A program made the translations under genes and the position numbers. A DNA stretch of 64,000 nucleotides from Moorella humiferrea. GTDB taxonomy: Bacteria > Bacillota > DSM-521 > Neomoorellales > Neomoorellaceae. Positions 16,426 to 25,025 of the stretch are shown piece by piece. The notes under the pieces are model-generated. The model did not search any database, had not been told where the DNA came from, and saw nothing but the letters and a program-made list of their open reading frames with translations. The stretch covers positions 2,206,001 to 2,270,000 of the forward strand of contig NZ_CP136419.1 in the NCBI RefSeq assembly GCF_039233145.1, given 5' to 3'. Positions within the stretch are counted from its first letter, which is position 1. Each line of letters starts with the position of its first letter.

Positions 16426-16834
16426 GCACTTCCACGGCGATCAAGCCCTTATCTCCCCTCCGGTATTTGACCGTCACCTGTCTGCCGACCGCCCCGGCCA
16501 GTGCCCGGGAATTGCCGTTCTTGGCGAAGACGGCCTGCTTGCCGCCGTCCTCAGCCTGACAATAAGCCCTGACGACGCCGGGCCTGCTCTCCCGGACCTC
16601 CAGGACGTGGAATATTCCGGTTTCCAAACCGTCGTCGCCCTGGGCGGGTTGAGCCGGCTGGGCCTGCCTGTCAGGCTGGGACGCTTCTCCAGGCCCCACG
16701 CCCAGTGCCCTCGCGATTGCCGCCTCCAGGGCTGCGGTGTCCCGCCCGGCCTGGACCATGGCCGCGAGCAGGTTCGTCAAGGCGGCCAGGCCGGTCTCCG
16801 ACTGGCTCAGTCTCTCGGCGAGTTTATCGAACAT
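16412..16834 (-). CDS. Unknown protein with helical N-terminus and duplicated C-terminal domain
   Basis: A 140-residue protein. The N-terminal part (1-50) is helical with heptad-like leucines (MFDKLAERLSQSETGLAALT), then comes a low-complexity linker rich in Q, P and A, then the domain shared with the 66-residue neighbour (from about residue 75, ending KGLIAVEVRPVA). The helical start and flexible linker look like an oligomerisation segment carrying a small folded domain. It lies in a GC-rich minus-strand block with other unknown genes and ends in an intrinsic terminator. The function is unknown. Confidence 0.6.
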   Translation of the reverse strand: MFDKLAERLSQSETGLAALTNLLAAMVQAGRDTAALEAAIARALGVGPGEASQPDRQAQPAQPAQGDDGLETGIFHVLEVRESRPGVVRAYCQAEDGGKQAVFAKNGNSRALAGAVGRQVTVKYRRGDKGLIAVEVRPVA

Positions 16835-16952
16835 TTGCGGTCTCTCCTTTCATTTGCTTGTATAACGGCGGGCCCCAGCGGCCCGCCGGTTTCGCGCTCC
16901 CTGGCGAAAGCCCTCGGCGGCCTTCGCAGGAACGATGGGCGAAAGCGAGCCG

Positions 16953-17309
16953 TCAGGAAACCGCGGTAGGCTTGCTGCCGCCCAGCACGGCCACCTTGCC
17001 CCTGTTGCCCAGCCGCTCCCACCGGGCCAGCCTCTCTTCGGCAAAACTCAGGGCGGCCTGTAAATCAGCGATAGCTCGCCGGACGCGGGCGGCCTTTTCC
17101 GGGTCGGAAATGGCCTCCAGGTCCCAGGTCAGCTCGTCGATGTCGCACTCGATGGCCCGCACCAGGCGTTCCAGCCCGGCGCGGCTTTGTTGGCGGATTA
17201 TCTCCCTCGCCTTCCACGGAGGGACAATATAGACGTCTCCGTCCGCTATCGTCCGCCCGAACCGGGAAAGCGGTTCATGGTAAATTCTGCCGACCGGGAT
17301 GCGGGTCAT
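16953..17309 (-). CDS. Unknown helical protein
   Basis: A 118-residue product. It begins with a strand-like start (TRIPVGRIYHEPLSRFGRTI), then GDVYIVPPWKAREIIRQQSR, then a long predicted coiled-coil-like helix (LVRAIECDIDELTWDLEAIS to EERLARWERL). Its ATG overlaps the stop of the upstream membrane-protein gene by four bases, so the two are coupled. I do not recognise the family. Confidence 0.55.
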   Translation of the reverse strand: MTRIPVGRIYHEPLSRFGRTIADGDVYIVPPWKAREIIRQQSRAGLERLVRAIECDIDELTWDLEAISDPEKAARVRRAIADLQAALSFAEERLARWERLGNRGKVAVLGGSKPTAVS

Positions 17310-17701
17310 GCGGCCTCCCCCGCTTTCGGGGAGCCGCGCACGGCCCCGCCGGCGTCCTTTCCGGCGGCCAGCCGCCCGGCCAGCCGCTCGGCCGCCCAGG
17401 CCAGAAGCCAGAGGCCGCCGAAAACGGCCGCCGTCGCAGCCGCGGCGAGCGACAGGGCCGCCAATGCGGCCGAAAGGAGCAGTAAGGCGAGCGTCCTGTC
17501 GGCCTCACTGCCGAAACCTGCCGCCTGCCGTTCCGCCCACGCCATCCTGGCCGGGGAGCCGTACCAGGCGAACCTCCAGGCGGCCGAGCAGGCCTTTCCC
17601 GCGGCCCCCCGCACGGCCGCAAAGACGGCCGCCAGCTCTTCGAACCAGGGCCGCTCCCGGCCCTGTGCTTCCACGTTTACGCTTACAGCGTTAACTCTCA
17701 T
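17306..17701 (-). CDS. Unknown membrane protein
   Basis: A 131-residue alanine-rich protein with one or two transmembrane segments near residues 70-105 (LALLLLSAALAALSLAAAAT and AAVFGGLWLLAWAAERL). It is translationally coupled to the next gene (ATGA overlap). A strong stem, GCGCGGGGC / GCCCCGCGC (17708-17747), lies directly upstream in the leader, with a GGAGG on its far side. Together with its neighbours it forms a GC-rich minus-strand unit that looks transferred. The function is unknown. Confidence 0.5.
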   Translation of the reverse strand: MRVNAVSVNVEAQGRERPWFEELAAVFAAVRGAAGKACSAAWRFAWYGSPARMAWAERQAAGFGSEADRTLALLLLSAALAALSLAAAATAAVFGGLWLLAWAAERLAGRLAAGKDAGGAVRGSPKAGEAA

Positions 17702-17856
17702 CGCAAGGCGCGGGGCCGGCGCCTCTCCGGCTGGGGCAGCCCCGCGCGATCACCTCCATTCGGAGTGATGATCTGCGGGGCCGCCTCGCAGCCCCTGCGC
17801 CCTCAACGCGGCCGCCGGAAGGACCGCGCCGGGAATCCTGGTGTTTAACGGCCCAA

Positions 17857-18040
17857 CTAAGTTTTCCCGCGCCCGGACAGGGCCAGCCAGAGGCCGAGCC
17901 GGGCCAGGGCGGCCGCCAGGGCCGCCGGCACGAGTCCGACCAGCGGCGTCATGCTCTCAGGCGCGGGCTCCCCCTGTCCCGCGCCTCCTTCGCCTCCTTC
18001 CCAGAGGAGATTTCGGGGCGCGGGCCGGGGGAAGATGGCC
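17857..18040 (-). pseudogene. Possible C-terminal fragment of a cell-surface protein
   Basis: A minus-strand frame without a proper start ends at TAG 17857. It reads a Gly/Pro/Glu-rich linker (WEGGEGGAGQGEPAPES), then a hydrophobic helix (LVGLVPAALAAALARLGLWLA), then a short basic tail SGRGKT. This linker-helix-basic tail order is typical of surface-protein C-termini, but no LPxTG is present. A small 31-residue ORF from ATG 17952 is the alternative reading. Confidence 0.25.
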
Positions 18041-18071
18041 CGCTGTTATCGTATCGGTCAGTCAACCAAAA

Positions 18072-18106
18072 AGCCCGGCTCAGGGCGTTATTCCCGAAGC
18101 CGGGCT
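18072..18106. terminator. Bidirectional intrinsic terminator
   Basis: AGCCCGGCT (18072-18080) pairs with AGCCGGGCT (18098-18106). On the minus strand it is followed by TTTTTGG, on the plus strand by a T-rich stretch. It would end transcription of the truncated gene at 18127-18387. Confidence 0.65.
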
Positions 18107-18126
18107 CTCTTGATTTGTTTTATCTC

Positions 18127-18387
18127 TCAATCAGCGTAGTCCCTGCCACCCAGCGGGTGAATCTGCGTTTGCCTGTAGACTCTCACGGCTTTTACGCCGG
18201 GAGGTACAGCCACCGGGGCGTGCTTTTTGTGGTAGAACGTCCTGGTTTCAGAGTCAAAACTGTGGTTGTCCGGAAGGTCATCCAGGTTATTTTGCCCAGC
18301 CTGCAGTTCGACGATGTAAATATCGCCCTGGCGGGCAACCCAGCGGCCATTCTCTTCGGCATGCGTGCGTGTCAAGATTCAGTAGGA
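18127..18387 (-). pseudogene. 3' part of an unknown gene truncated by the ISLre2-like element
   Basis: The minus-strand frame reads TRTHAEENGRWVARQGDIYI, then VELQAGQNNLDDLPDNHSFD, and ends HPLGGRDYAD at 18127. It begins only a few codons inside the IS boundary at 18388 with no ribosome site, so the real 5' end was probably removed by the insertion. I do not recognise the family. It ends before a good terminator. Confidence 0.45.
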
Positions 18388-19744
18388 GCCCCTACACAGA
18401 TAGGTATAAAGAAATATAACCTAATTTAAGCAATATTTGGTAATTCCTTTGTAAGAACACGGAGTACATATTTTACCCATGGCTCACCTGATGCTGGACC
18501 ATACAGTGCCGGTACACTGGCCCGTAACCATTCTTCTGGATCTTGGCCGTGTTTCCGGCCTTCGGTTCGTATGGGTTTATCTCCAACAGCCTGACGGATC
18601 GTTTCGGGTTGTGCCTGCCAGAACAGCCTGGTCGCTTCCTTCAATTCACCGTTGGCACGGGCCGCCAACAGGCGCGCGAGATGGTCGGCACCTTTATTAC
18701 TCCAACGTGCTCCATGCCGTTTCATTCTCCGGGCTATGTGGTGGAATACCTGGCCTTCTATCGCTCCCAGCCTTTCGGTTGCTTTTGTCTGACAGATCCC
18801 TTCCCAGTTGTTTTTTAGATAAGGGGTCTAATCGGTACGTTGCTCTGGGAAAGTATTCTAATCCTTGTTTTATCCATGAGGCGCCGTCTCCTCCTACGTA
18901 ATACTCTTCTACGGCGCTTAAGTCCCAACGCCGCCCTAATTGGGCTATTACTTCCTCCCAGAATACTTTGCCTTCTGTTACTCCGGCCACTACCTGCCGT
19001 TCTTGTAAACTTCGCCGGTTTTGTCCTACCTTTACCTTCCCTTCATATCCTACGCCTATTTTTATCGCTATTTTTCTCCGTCCTTTGCCGTTGTCACGTC
19101 CTGCTACCCATACTTCATCTGCTTCTACTCGCAATTCCCGGCTTTGCCGCCACCCTTTCGGTAATTCCCCCCGGTCAAACACCGCCTGCCGTTCTTCCTC
19201 TGCTTGCTCTAATAGCTTTTTCCCGGCTTCCTGCGCTTCATCCCATATCGTCATCGCACGTATGTCTACAGCCCCTAGCGTTAATTCCCTTAGCAATATT
19301 GCGGCCTTATGGTATGGCATTTCTGCTGCCACATGCACCGCTATTTCTGTCGTCCATGGCGATAGACGCTGCCGTGGTGCTAATCCCAGTGCTTCGTCTA
19401 AAAGATATCTGCCTTCTCCTGTCTTAAGGTCCCGGTAATATCTCCGCTTAAACATTACTTCTCCAAATGGTGTGATTATTTCCCGTGTTTTTGTGTGGAT
19501 GAGCTTTAGTCGTTCTTTGTCTCTACTTTTCATTAGTTCTTCGTCTAAATAATTGCATGCTGTTAATAGCAGCTTTAGGGTTATAGTTTGCACCAATCTG
19601 TATATCCTTTTTTCTAATTCGGCAAAATCCTGGCATGTGGTTAGGATTTGATGCATTTCTTTTATTACCAGCAGGATTATTTCTACAACGTCGCGAATCT
19701 TTAACATTAGACCTCACCTTCCCTGGGCTTTTGTGTAGGGGCGG
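18388..19744 (-). mobile_element. ISLre2-like insertion sequence
   Basis: The ends are GCCCCTACACA (18388-18398) and its inverted copy TGTGTAGGGGC (19734-19744). Between them lies a UPF0236/ISLre2-type transposase on the minus strand. No target duplication was evident. Gene fragments lie on both sides: a truncated unknown gene on the left and a rhodanese tail on the right. Confidence 0.75.
18426..19707 (-). pseudogene. ISLre2/UPF0236-family transposase, frameshifted
   Basis: The first frame (19707 down to about 18825) carries the family core: FGEVMFKRRYYRDLKTGEGRYLLDEALGL, SRELRVEADEVWVAGRD and VGGDGASWIKQGLEYFPRA. At YRLDP a four-base C run (plus-strand G 18823-18826) marks a frame change. 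Shifting by one base continues as YLKNNWEGICQTKATERLG, then RRMKRHGARWSNKGADHLAR, ending at 18426. A typical member reads straight through, so one single-base indel has broken it. The element is probably dead unless slippage at the C run is used. Confidence 0.8.
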
Positions 19745-19852
19745 TTGCCCTGGGAGGACAACCGGTGAGGTCTTTTCTTCTTCTTCGACTCCTTTTTCTC
19801 CTACTTAAATTTTATACGCTCAGTACCCGCTCCCGGCCGCTCGGTTAGCTAA

Positions 19853-19933
19853 GATCACGGCTTCAAAGCCCGTTCCCTTAACGGCGGCATGAACAACGGT
19901 TGGCTGAAGGCAGGCTATCCGGTAGTTAAGTAG
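19853..19933 (+). pseudogene. C-terminal remnant of a rhodanese-like gene
   Basis: The plus-strand frame reads DHGFKARSLNGGMNNGWLKA, then GYPVVK and a stop at 19931-19933. The LxGGMxxW(L)xAGYPV ending is typical of rhodanese domains. The catalytic loop and the rest are missing, evidently lost when the ISLre2-like element inserted. Confidence 0.6.
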
Positions 19934-19950
19934 AAATCACTCACTTAATA

Positions 19951-19977
19951 AGGAGCCTATGGCCAAGGCTCCTTTTA
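19951..19977. terminator. Intrinsic terminator
   Basis: AGGAGCC (19951-19957) pairs with GGCTCCT (19967-19973), followed by TTTT on the plus strand. It sits between the rhodanese remnant and the converging antiporter gene. Confidence 0.65.
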
Positions 19978-19978
19978 A

Positions 19979-21205
19979 CTATACCGACCTGCGGGGTTTA
20001 TTTGTTTCTTTCAAGGCAGGCCAGCCAAAGATGCGCGCCAGCTGGCTGTATATCCACTTGGATTCCTTTGTCAGCAAGGGCCCTAGAATGGCCAGGAGCA
20101 ACACATATAAGGCTGCGAAGGGTTGTAGCACCGGCAGTAACCCGCCGGTCTTTGCCAGATTGGCGAGAATGATGGAGAATTCCCCGCGGGGGGTAATGGT
20201 AAGCCCGATATTGGTACACCCCCGGTACGAATAACCGGCCATCCGCCCGGCAATAATACCGGCAAGAAAATTACCAATTAATGTTGCCGCAACGGCAACC
20301 AGGACCGGCCCGACGGCGCCTCCCAGGGTTAAAGGGTCGATGCTCAAACCGAAGCTGAAAAAAAACAGGGCCCCGAAAAAATCACGGAACGGCACGACAA
20401 TATGCTCGATGCGGTCGAGATGGTCTGTCTCGGCCAAAATTAAACCCACCAGCAGGGCGCCAATAGCTTCCGCCACATGGATAGTCTCGGAAAAACCGGC
20501 TACCAGGGTGAGGAAAGCGAAGACCATGAGCATAAAAACTTCATCGGAAGGAACGTTAAACAGCCTGTTAATTAACGGTGCCAGTTTGCGGCCGGCGAGG
20601 ATTAAGCCCAGCATAAATCCCAGGGCAAGGGAGGTTGATTTCAACACGCTCGGCGGTGAGGCCGAACCTGTAAGGACCAGACCGGATATGATGGATAGAT
20701 ACACTGCTACGAATACGTCCTGGAATAACATAAGCCCCAGGATCATCTCGGTTTCCGGCCGTGCCGTTCGCTTTAGGTCAACCAGAACCTTGGCAACGAT
20801 GGCGCTTGAAGAAATAGAAATAAGCCCGGCTACCACCAGGGTTTCCCGCAACGGCCAACCCCAAATTATAGGTAGAACCATGCCCAGGGTAAAATTTATG
20901 GCCATATAGATGGACCCGCCCACCAGTATAGAACGGCCTGCCTTTAATAATCTCCCGACGGAAAACTCCAGACCGAGGCTGAAAAGGAGAAAGAGTATCC
21001 CTACCCGCCCCATAAAATCTATTAAAGGCGCGCTTTTAATAAAGCGAAAATCCAGGATGCCGATTACCGGCGCATGGGGGCCTACAACCATACCGGCAAG
21101 GATCAAGAGCGGTACAATAGAAATGCGGAACCTGGCGGCAAGGATTCCAGCAAAAGCTACGATAGCTAATGCCAGCCCGATTTCAAGGAGCACCTGTTCG
21201 GGCAT
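19979..21205 (-). CDS. Cation/proton antiporter, CPA2 family (KhtU-like)
   Basis: A 408-residue membrane protein with about 12 hydrophobic segments, related to the membrane domains of KefB/KefC and Bacillus KhtU. Diagnostic stretches are LLFSLGLEFSVGRL, SSSAIVAKVLVDL and LFFFSFGLSIDP. It lacks the C-terminal TrkA-N domain of KefB. Instead, a separate TrkA-C protein is encoded just upstream with a 2-base gap, exactly the KhtT-KhtU arrangement. Predicted role: K+(or Na+)/H+ exchange for pH and ion homeostasis at the cell membrane. It is intact. Confidence 0.85.
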   Translation of the reverse strand: MPEQVLLEIGLALAIVAFAGILAARFRISIVPLLILAGMVVGPHAPVIGILDFRFIKSAPLIDFMGRVGILFLLFSLGLEFSVGRLLKAGRSILVGGSIYMAINFTLGMVLPIIWGWPLRETLVVAGLISISSSAIVAKVLVDLKRTARPETEMILGLMLFQDVFVAVYLSIISGLVLTGSASPPSVLKSTSLALGFMLGLILAGRKLAPLINRLFNVPSDEVFMLMVFAFLTLVAGFSETIHVAEAIGALLVGLILAETDHLDRIEHIVVPFRDFFGALFFFSFGLSIDPLTLGGAVGPVLVAVAATLIGNFLAGIIAGRMAGYSYRGCTNIGLTITPRGEFSIILANLAKTGGLLPVLQPFAALYVLLLAILGPLLTKESKWIYSQLARIFGWPALKETNKPRRSV

Positions 21206-21207
21206 AA

Positions 21208-21699
21208 CTATATGCCCCCGTGCAAAATCAGCTCTTTACACGCCTTTACCTGTTTCCTGTCCCCTAAAACTACAATGGTTGCTCCCGGGGTGATGATTTC
21301 TTCCGGTCCCGGGTTGAGGACTTTTTCGTCTTTTTTAATTATAGCTATAATGGCAGCGCCAGTTTTCTTGCGGATATCCAAATCCCCGATAGTTTTCCCT
21401 ATTGATTGGGCATCCTTCTCCACTTTATACCATTCAAAAACCATGTCATCCAGGGCCATTTCAACCGTTTCCAGTGCTTTTGGTACGTAGGCCATACCGC
21501 CGAGAATACCTGCCACACAGCGCGCTTCCGTGTCGTCCAGGGTGACCATGGAGATGCTTTCCTCAGGGTCATTACTGTCAAAATGATAAATCTCCCGCCG
21601 GCCATCATCGTGCACGACGATGACCATCTTATCCCCGCTGCGAGTCTCTATTTGGAATTTTTTGCCGATACCGGGGAGCTCGGTTTCCTTTATCGACAT
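21208..21699 (-). CDS. TrkA-C regulatory subunit of the antiporter (KhtT-like)
   Basis: About 163 residues from ATG 21699, chosen because GGGGGAAG precedes it; a longer start at 21726 would place that site inside the gene. The N-terminal half (MSIKETELPGIGKKFQIETR, then DDGRREIYHF) matches the KhtT N-terminal domain. The C-terminal half is an RCK_C/TrkA-C domain (SIGKTIGDLDIRKKTGAAII, then LNPGPEEIITPGATIVVLGD). In Bacillus the KhtT subunit binds c-di-AMP and gates KhtU. The window also has a c-di-AMP riboswitch, which is consistent with such signalling here. Confidence 0.85.
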   Translation of the reverse strand: MSIKETELPGIGKKFQIETRSGDKMVIVVHDDGRREIYHFDSNDPEESISMVTLDDTEARCVAGILGGMAYVPKALETVEMALDDMVFEWYKVEKDAQSIGKTIGDLDIRKKTGAAIIAIIKKDEKVLNPGPEEIITPGATIVVLGDRKQVKACKELILHGGI

Positions 21700-21789
21700 G
21701 TAACTTCCCCCTTGCTTATAATTCACCGCGGCTTTATTTCATTTTAACATAAACCTTCCGGTTGCCAAAGCTAAGCATACCCTGCTGCT

Positions 21790-22719
21790 TTATATGGCCA
21801 GCTCTAACAGGGGTGTTAAATCATTGGGGCGCTCCAGGAGGTCCCGGTACAGGTCGCCGTACCTCTCCAGCCGGCCCCGGATGGTATGGATGTTAAAATC
21901 TCCGGGGGCAATCTTCTTCTCCGCCACTTCTTCCCAGGTCAGCGGGGTGGAAACCGGGGCCCCGGGCAGAGGCCGCAGGCTGTAGGGAAAGGCCATGGAC
22001 CGCCCCCGTACATTTTGCAGGTAATCCAGGTAGACTTTGCCCCGGCGCTTTTGGATAAGGTGTTCGGTGGTGGCTTTGCGGGGGTAAACCTGGACAATGA
22101 GCTGCGCCAGGTATCCCATGGCAGCCGTGACTTCCCGGAAGGTCCAGCGGGGATAAAGGGGAATGAAAATATGCAGGCCGCTGGCGCCTGAAGTTTTGGG
22201 GTAACCAATGAGGTGGAATTCCTTTAAAGCCTGGTTGACCAGGAGGGCGATTTCCAGCACTTCAGCAAAGGTCGCCCCTGCCGCAGGATCGAGGTCCATG
22301 ACGGCAAGATCCGGGTATTCCAGGCGGCCGGCACGGGAGAGCCAGGCATGGACCTCGATGCACCCCTGGTTGGCCAGCCAGGCCAGGGTTGCTTCGTTAT
22401 TGCAGAGAATGTAATTGATGGTTTTATCGCTATCGGCGTGGTAGACGGGCAGGGTCGCTACCCACTCCGGGGCATAGGCAGGGCACTCTTTCTGGTAAAA
22501 AGCCTCCCCTGTAATGCCGTCCGGGTAGCGCTTCAGGACCAGGGGGCGGTCCCGCAGGTAAGGCAGGAGAACGGGGGCCATGTCGACATAATATTCGATG
22601 AGATCAAACTTGGTCAGCCCCTCCGGCCAGAAGACTTTGTCCAGGTTGGTCAACTGGAGCTGTTGCTTCGGCAATTGGGGCCGTATGTATGGCTGGCCCT
22701 GACCCATTTCTATCCGCAA
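21790..22719 (-). CDS. LigD-type NHEJ polymerase domain protein
   Basis: A 309-residue stand-alone polymerase of the archaeo-eukaryotic primase superfamily, equivalent to the LigD Pol domain: LDKVFWPEGLTKFDLIEYY near the N-terminus, FYQKECPAYAPEW, the metal-binding VMDLDPAAGATF (D-x-D), KTSGASGLHIFIPL and TTEHLIQKRRGKVYLDYLQN. In non-homologous end joining it fills gaps and can add ribonucleotides at breaks, with Ku and a ligase. Neither partner is in this window. Separate Pol and ligase genes are known in some Firmicutes. It is intact. Confidence 0.9.
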   Translation of the reverse strand: MRIEMGQGQPYIRPQLPKQQLQLTNLDKVFWPEGLTKFDLIEYYVDMAPVLLPYLRDRPLVLKRYPDGITGEAFYQKECPAYAPEWVATLPVYHADSDKTINYILCNNEATLAWLANQGCIEVHAWLSRAGRLEYPDLAVMDLDPAAGATFAEVLEIALLVNQALKEFHLIGYPKTSGASGLHIFIPLYPRWTFREVTAAMGYLAQLIVQVYPRKATTEHLIQKRRGKVYLDYLQNVRGRSMAFPYSLRPLPGAPVSTPLTWEEVAEKKIAPGDFNIHTIRGRLERYGDLYRDLLERPNDLTPLLELAI

Positions 22720-22844
22720 CCCCTTGTTATTTTTACCTTGCCATTAGTATCCCACCCCGGCTAAGGCCCATACGCTATTAACCCCCGTTAATAACGGAGC
22801 CAGGGGTTTCTAATATACCTCTGCCTGCAGGTCCACACCTTTTA

Positions 22845-24803
22845 TTATTCCCTGGTTACCAGCAGCTGCTGCCGGGCCGGGGACCAGGTGACCCGGTACC
22901 CCAGGGCTTCGGCGACATAGCGGGCCGGGAGGAAAACCCGATCGTAACGGTTCAAGGGGGCTACATCCAGGGTTTCCCGGCGGCCGTCGCGTTCCATTTC
23001 CTCCCGGCCGGGATAAAACTTCAGGATATGGCCGGCGCTGTTCAAAGTCACCGTTTGGCTGGCGGGATCCCAGCCAATCCCCTCCTCGGGAACACCCAGA
23101 GCCAGGGCCAGATAGCGTAGGGGGACGTAGGTGCGGCCGTTTTCCAGCAGAGGTGCGACATCCATCTCTTGCACCTGGCCGTTGCTGCTGTAACTTTTTT
23201 GCCCCAGGGTAAAGATGGCCACCGGCACGGCGCTTCCATAAATAGTAAAGGCGCGACTCACTGCTTCCCGGCCCTGGCTGTCATAGGCCTTTACCACCAG
23301 GCTGCCTTCACCGGGCAGGCGATTGAAGTCAATGGTCAACTGGTAGGGCGGGCTGGTAGGGCTACCCAGAAGCTCGCCGTTTAAGTAATATTCCACCCTG
23401 CTGATGAAGGGGTCGTAAAGCTTGACGGCGGCCCCCAGGGTGACTGCCCCCCGGATGGCCATGTGGTCCTCGAGTTCCCGGTAGGTTCCAAGGGCCTTCT
23501 GGCCGATCTGTTCCAGGTAGTGGGGGCCGGCGATGGCCTCCCGGTAGGCGGTCAAAACCTCCGGGTTGTCATCCAGGCGATAATCGCTCACCTTCGCCTG
23601 GGTGTAGAGGGGGTCGCTTTCGTTGAGATCAAAGTAGACCACAGCCTTGACCCGCGGGTAGAGGAGGGGCAGGGTGCGGTAGAATTTACGAATGTTGAAG
23701 GCGGCCCAGCGGCTGACATCGGCCCGGCCGGGGCTCAACACCGTATGGGCAATGCCGAACTCGCCCACCATCAGGGGCTTGCTGCCGGCGAAAATGCGGT
23801 ACCAGTAGTCCAGGCGTTGCAGGGGATCAAGTCCAGCTCCCGGCTGGTCGGCGCGGCCGCTCAGGTAGTAGTCGCTGTAGAAGTTGACGCCCACCCAGTC
23901 GACATACTCATCGCCGGGGTAATATTCCAGGGCCGTGGCTTTGACCCCCTCCGGCTGGACGATATCAAAGGGGTTCCAGACCATGGCCACGTTGGGGGCT
24001 TCCCGGCGCATTATGGTAGCCACCCGGCGAAACCAGGAGACGTAGGCAGCTGGGTCGCCATGCCAGGCGTTGGTGCCCTCCATGTTCATTTCCGAGGCGA
24101 AACGGAGAAAAACCGGGATTTTAACGGCGGCGAGCTCCCGGGCGATGGCTGTCAGGTCCTCCTCCCGCAGGCCCCCCAGGCCGCCGTTGGGCTCCAGAGC
24201 CAGGACCAGGCCCGCGCCGGGCACCTGCCGGGCTTTCTCCATTGTATCCCGGGGTAAAACAAAGTTGCCCGGCCCGTAGATGTGGCCGTAGCCTAAATAG
24301 AGGGCGTGCTGGCGACCGTAAAGGTCTTTGACCCGGTTGTAGTCGTTCCCGGCAGGCCCCCGCTCTTCGTAAAGGCCCAGGTAGGTGCCGGCAGCCGGCT
24401 CAAATTTAGCTAGGGTTATCCGCCCAGGGTCCGGCACCGGGATAAAGAGGCGTAGCATGGATTTCAGGCTCTCACCCCGGGCCGTATCCTCCCAGGCCCA
24501 GTCAGGTACTCCGGCCTGCTGGAAGAGGGCGGCCTCCTTCACGTAGGCCGCCCCTGCCTCGACCAGTTTACCCTGGCGGTCACAGAGGCGAAAAATCTTC
24601 TGCCAGGTCAGGCCGGCGTTAATCAGATCGCCACCGGCCTCAAAAGCAGCGACGGCGCTGCGGTAGAGGCTTTCAGCCGTGGCCGGGTCACCGGCCTCCA
24701 GCTCTCCGGCGCGCCGGTAGTCCTGCCAGGGGTCGGCCCAGGCGGCCGCCGTTGGAAATAGCAACAACAAAATAAGAATGATAACCATACGTGTTACCTT
24801 CAT
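22845..24803 (-). CDS. Secreted glycoside-hydrolase-like protein with copper-amine-oxidase-like C-terminal domain
   Basis: About 652 residues. A signal peptide (VIILILLLLFPTAAAWA) leads into a helical TPR-like segment, then a GH26-like TIM-barrel: FLRFASEMNMEG has the putative acid/base Glu and PLMVGEFGIAHT the putative nucleophile Glu. A carbohydrate-binding-like beta segment follows (RVEYYLNGELLGSPTSPPYQ). The C-terminus carries two copper-amine-oxidase N-terminal-like units (NGRTYVPLRYLALALG and FLPARYVAEALGYRVTW), which in Moorella-type bacteria act as cell-surface modules rather than oxidases. Likely role: cell-wall or exopolysaccharide glycan processing outside the membrane. The substrate is unknown. 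Confidence 0.7.
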   Translation of the reverse strand: MKVTRMVIILILLLLFPTAAAWADPWQDYRRAGELEAGDPATAESLYRSAVAAFEAGGDLINAGLTWQKIFRLCDRQGKLVEAGAAYVKEAALFQQAGVPDWAWEDTARGESLKSMLRLFIPVPDPGRITLAKFEPAAGTYLGLYEERGPAGNDYNRVKDLYGRQHALYLGYGHIYGPGNFVLPRDTMEKARQVPGAGLVLALEPNGGLGGLREEDLTAIARELAAVKIPVFLRFASEMNMEGTNAWHGDPAAYVSWFRRVATIMRREAPNVAMVWNPFDIVQPEGVKATALEYYPGDEYVDWVGVNFYSDYYLSGRADQPGAGLDPLQRLDYWYRIFAGSKPLMVGEFGIAHTVLSPGRADVSRWAAFNIRKFYRTLPLLYPRVKAVVYFDLNESDPLYTQAKVSDYRLDDNPEVLTAYREAIAGPHYLEQIGQKALGTYRELEDHMAIRGAVTLGAAVKLYDPFISRVEYYLNGELLGSPTSPPYQLTIDFNRLPGEGSLVVKAYDSQGREAVSRAFTIYGSAVPVAIFTLGQKSYSSNGQVQEMDVAPLLENGRTYVPLRYLALALGVPEEGIGWDPASQTVTLNSAGHILKFYPGREEMERDGRRETLDVAPLNRYDRVFLPARYVAEALGYRVTWSPARQQLLVTRE

Positions 24804-25025
24804 ACCTGACAATCACCTGTTCCTTTAATTGATAATTCGTTCCTAATTTTAACACATGAGCAGGGAACAAAAAAGGTAATTTACCAGCCGGGTAAAACGG
24901 AAGCCTTGTAAACAACATCCGGGTATAGTAAGATGAAGCAAGAAAGTGACTGTGTTAACTTTGCCAATTTATCAACACCTATCTGCCGGGCGACGCCAGA
25001 TAGAAAACTCCGGGAAGGTGCATCT

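Noticed and set aside
22777-22792. ATTAAC-CCCC-GTTAAT dyad between ligD-pol and the glycoside-hydrolase-like gene
   Set aside because: Short arms, no T run and no regulator nearby; too weak to call.
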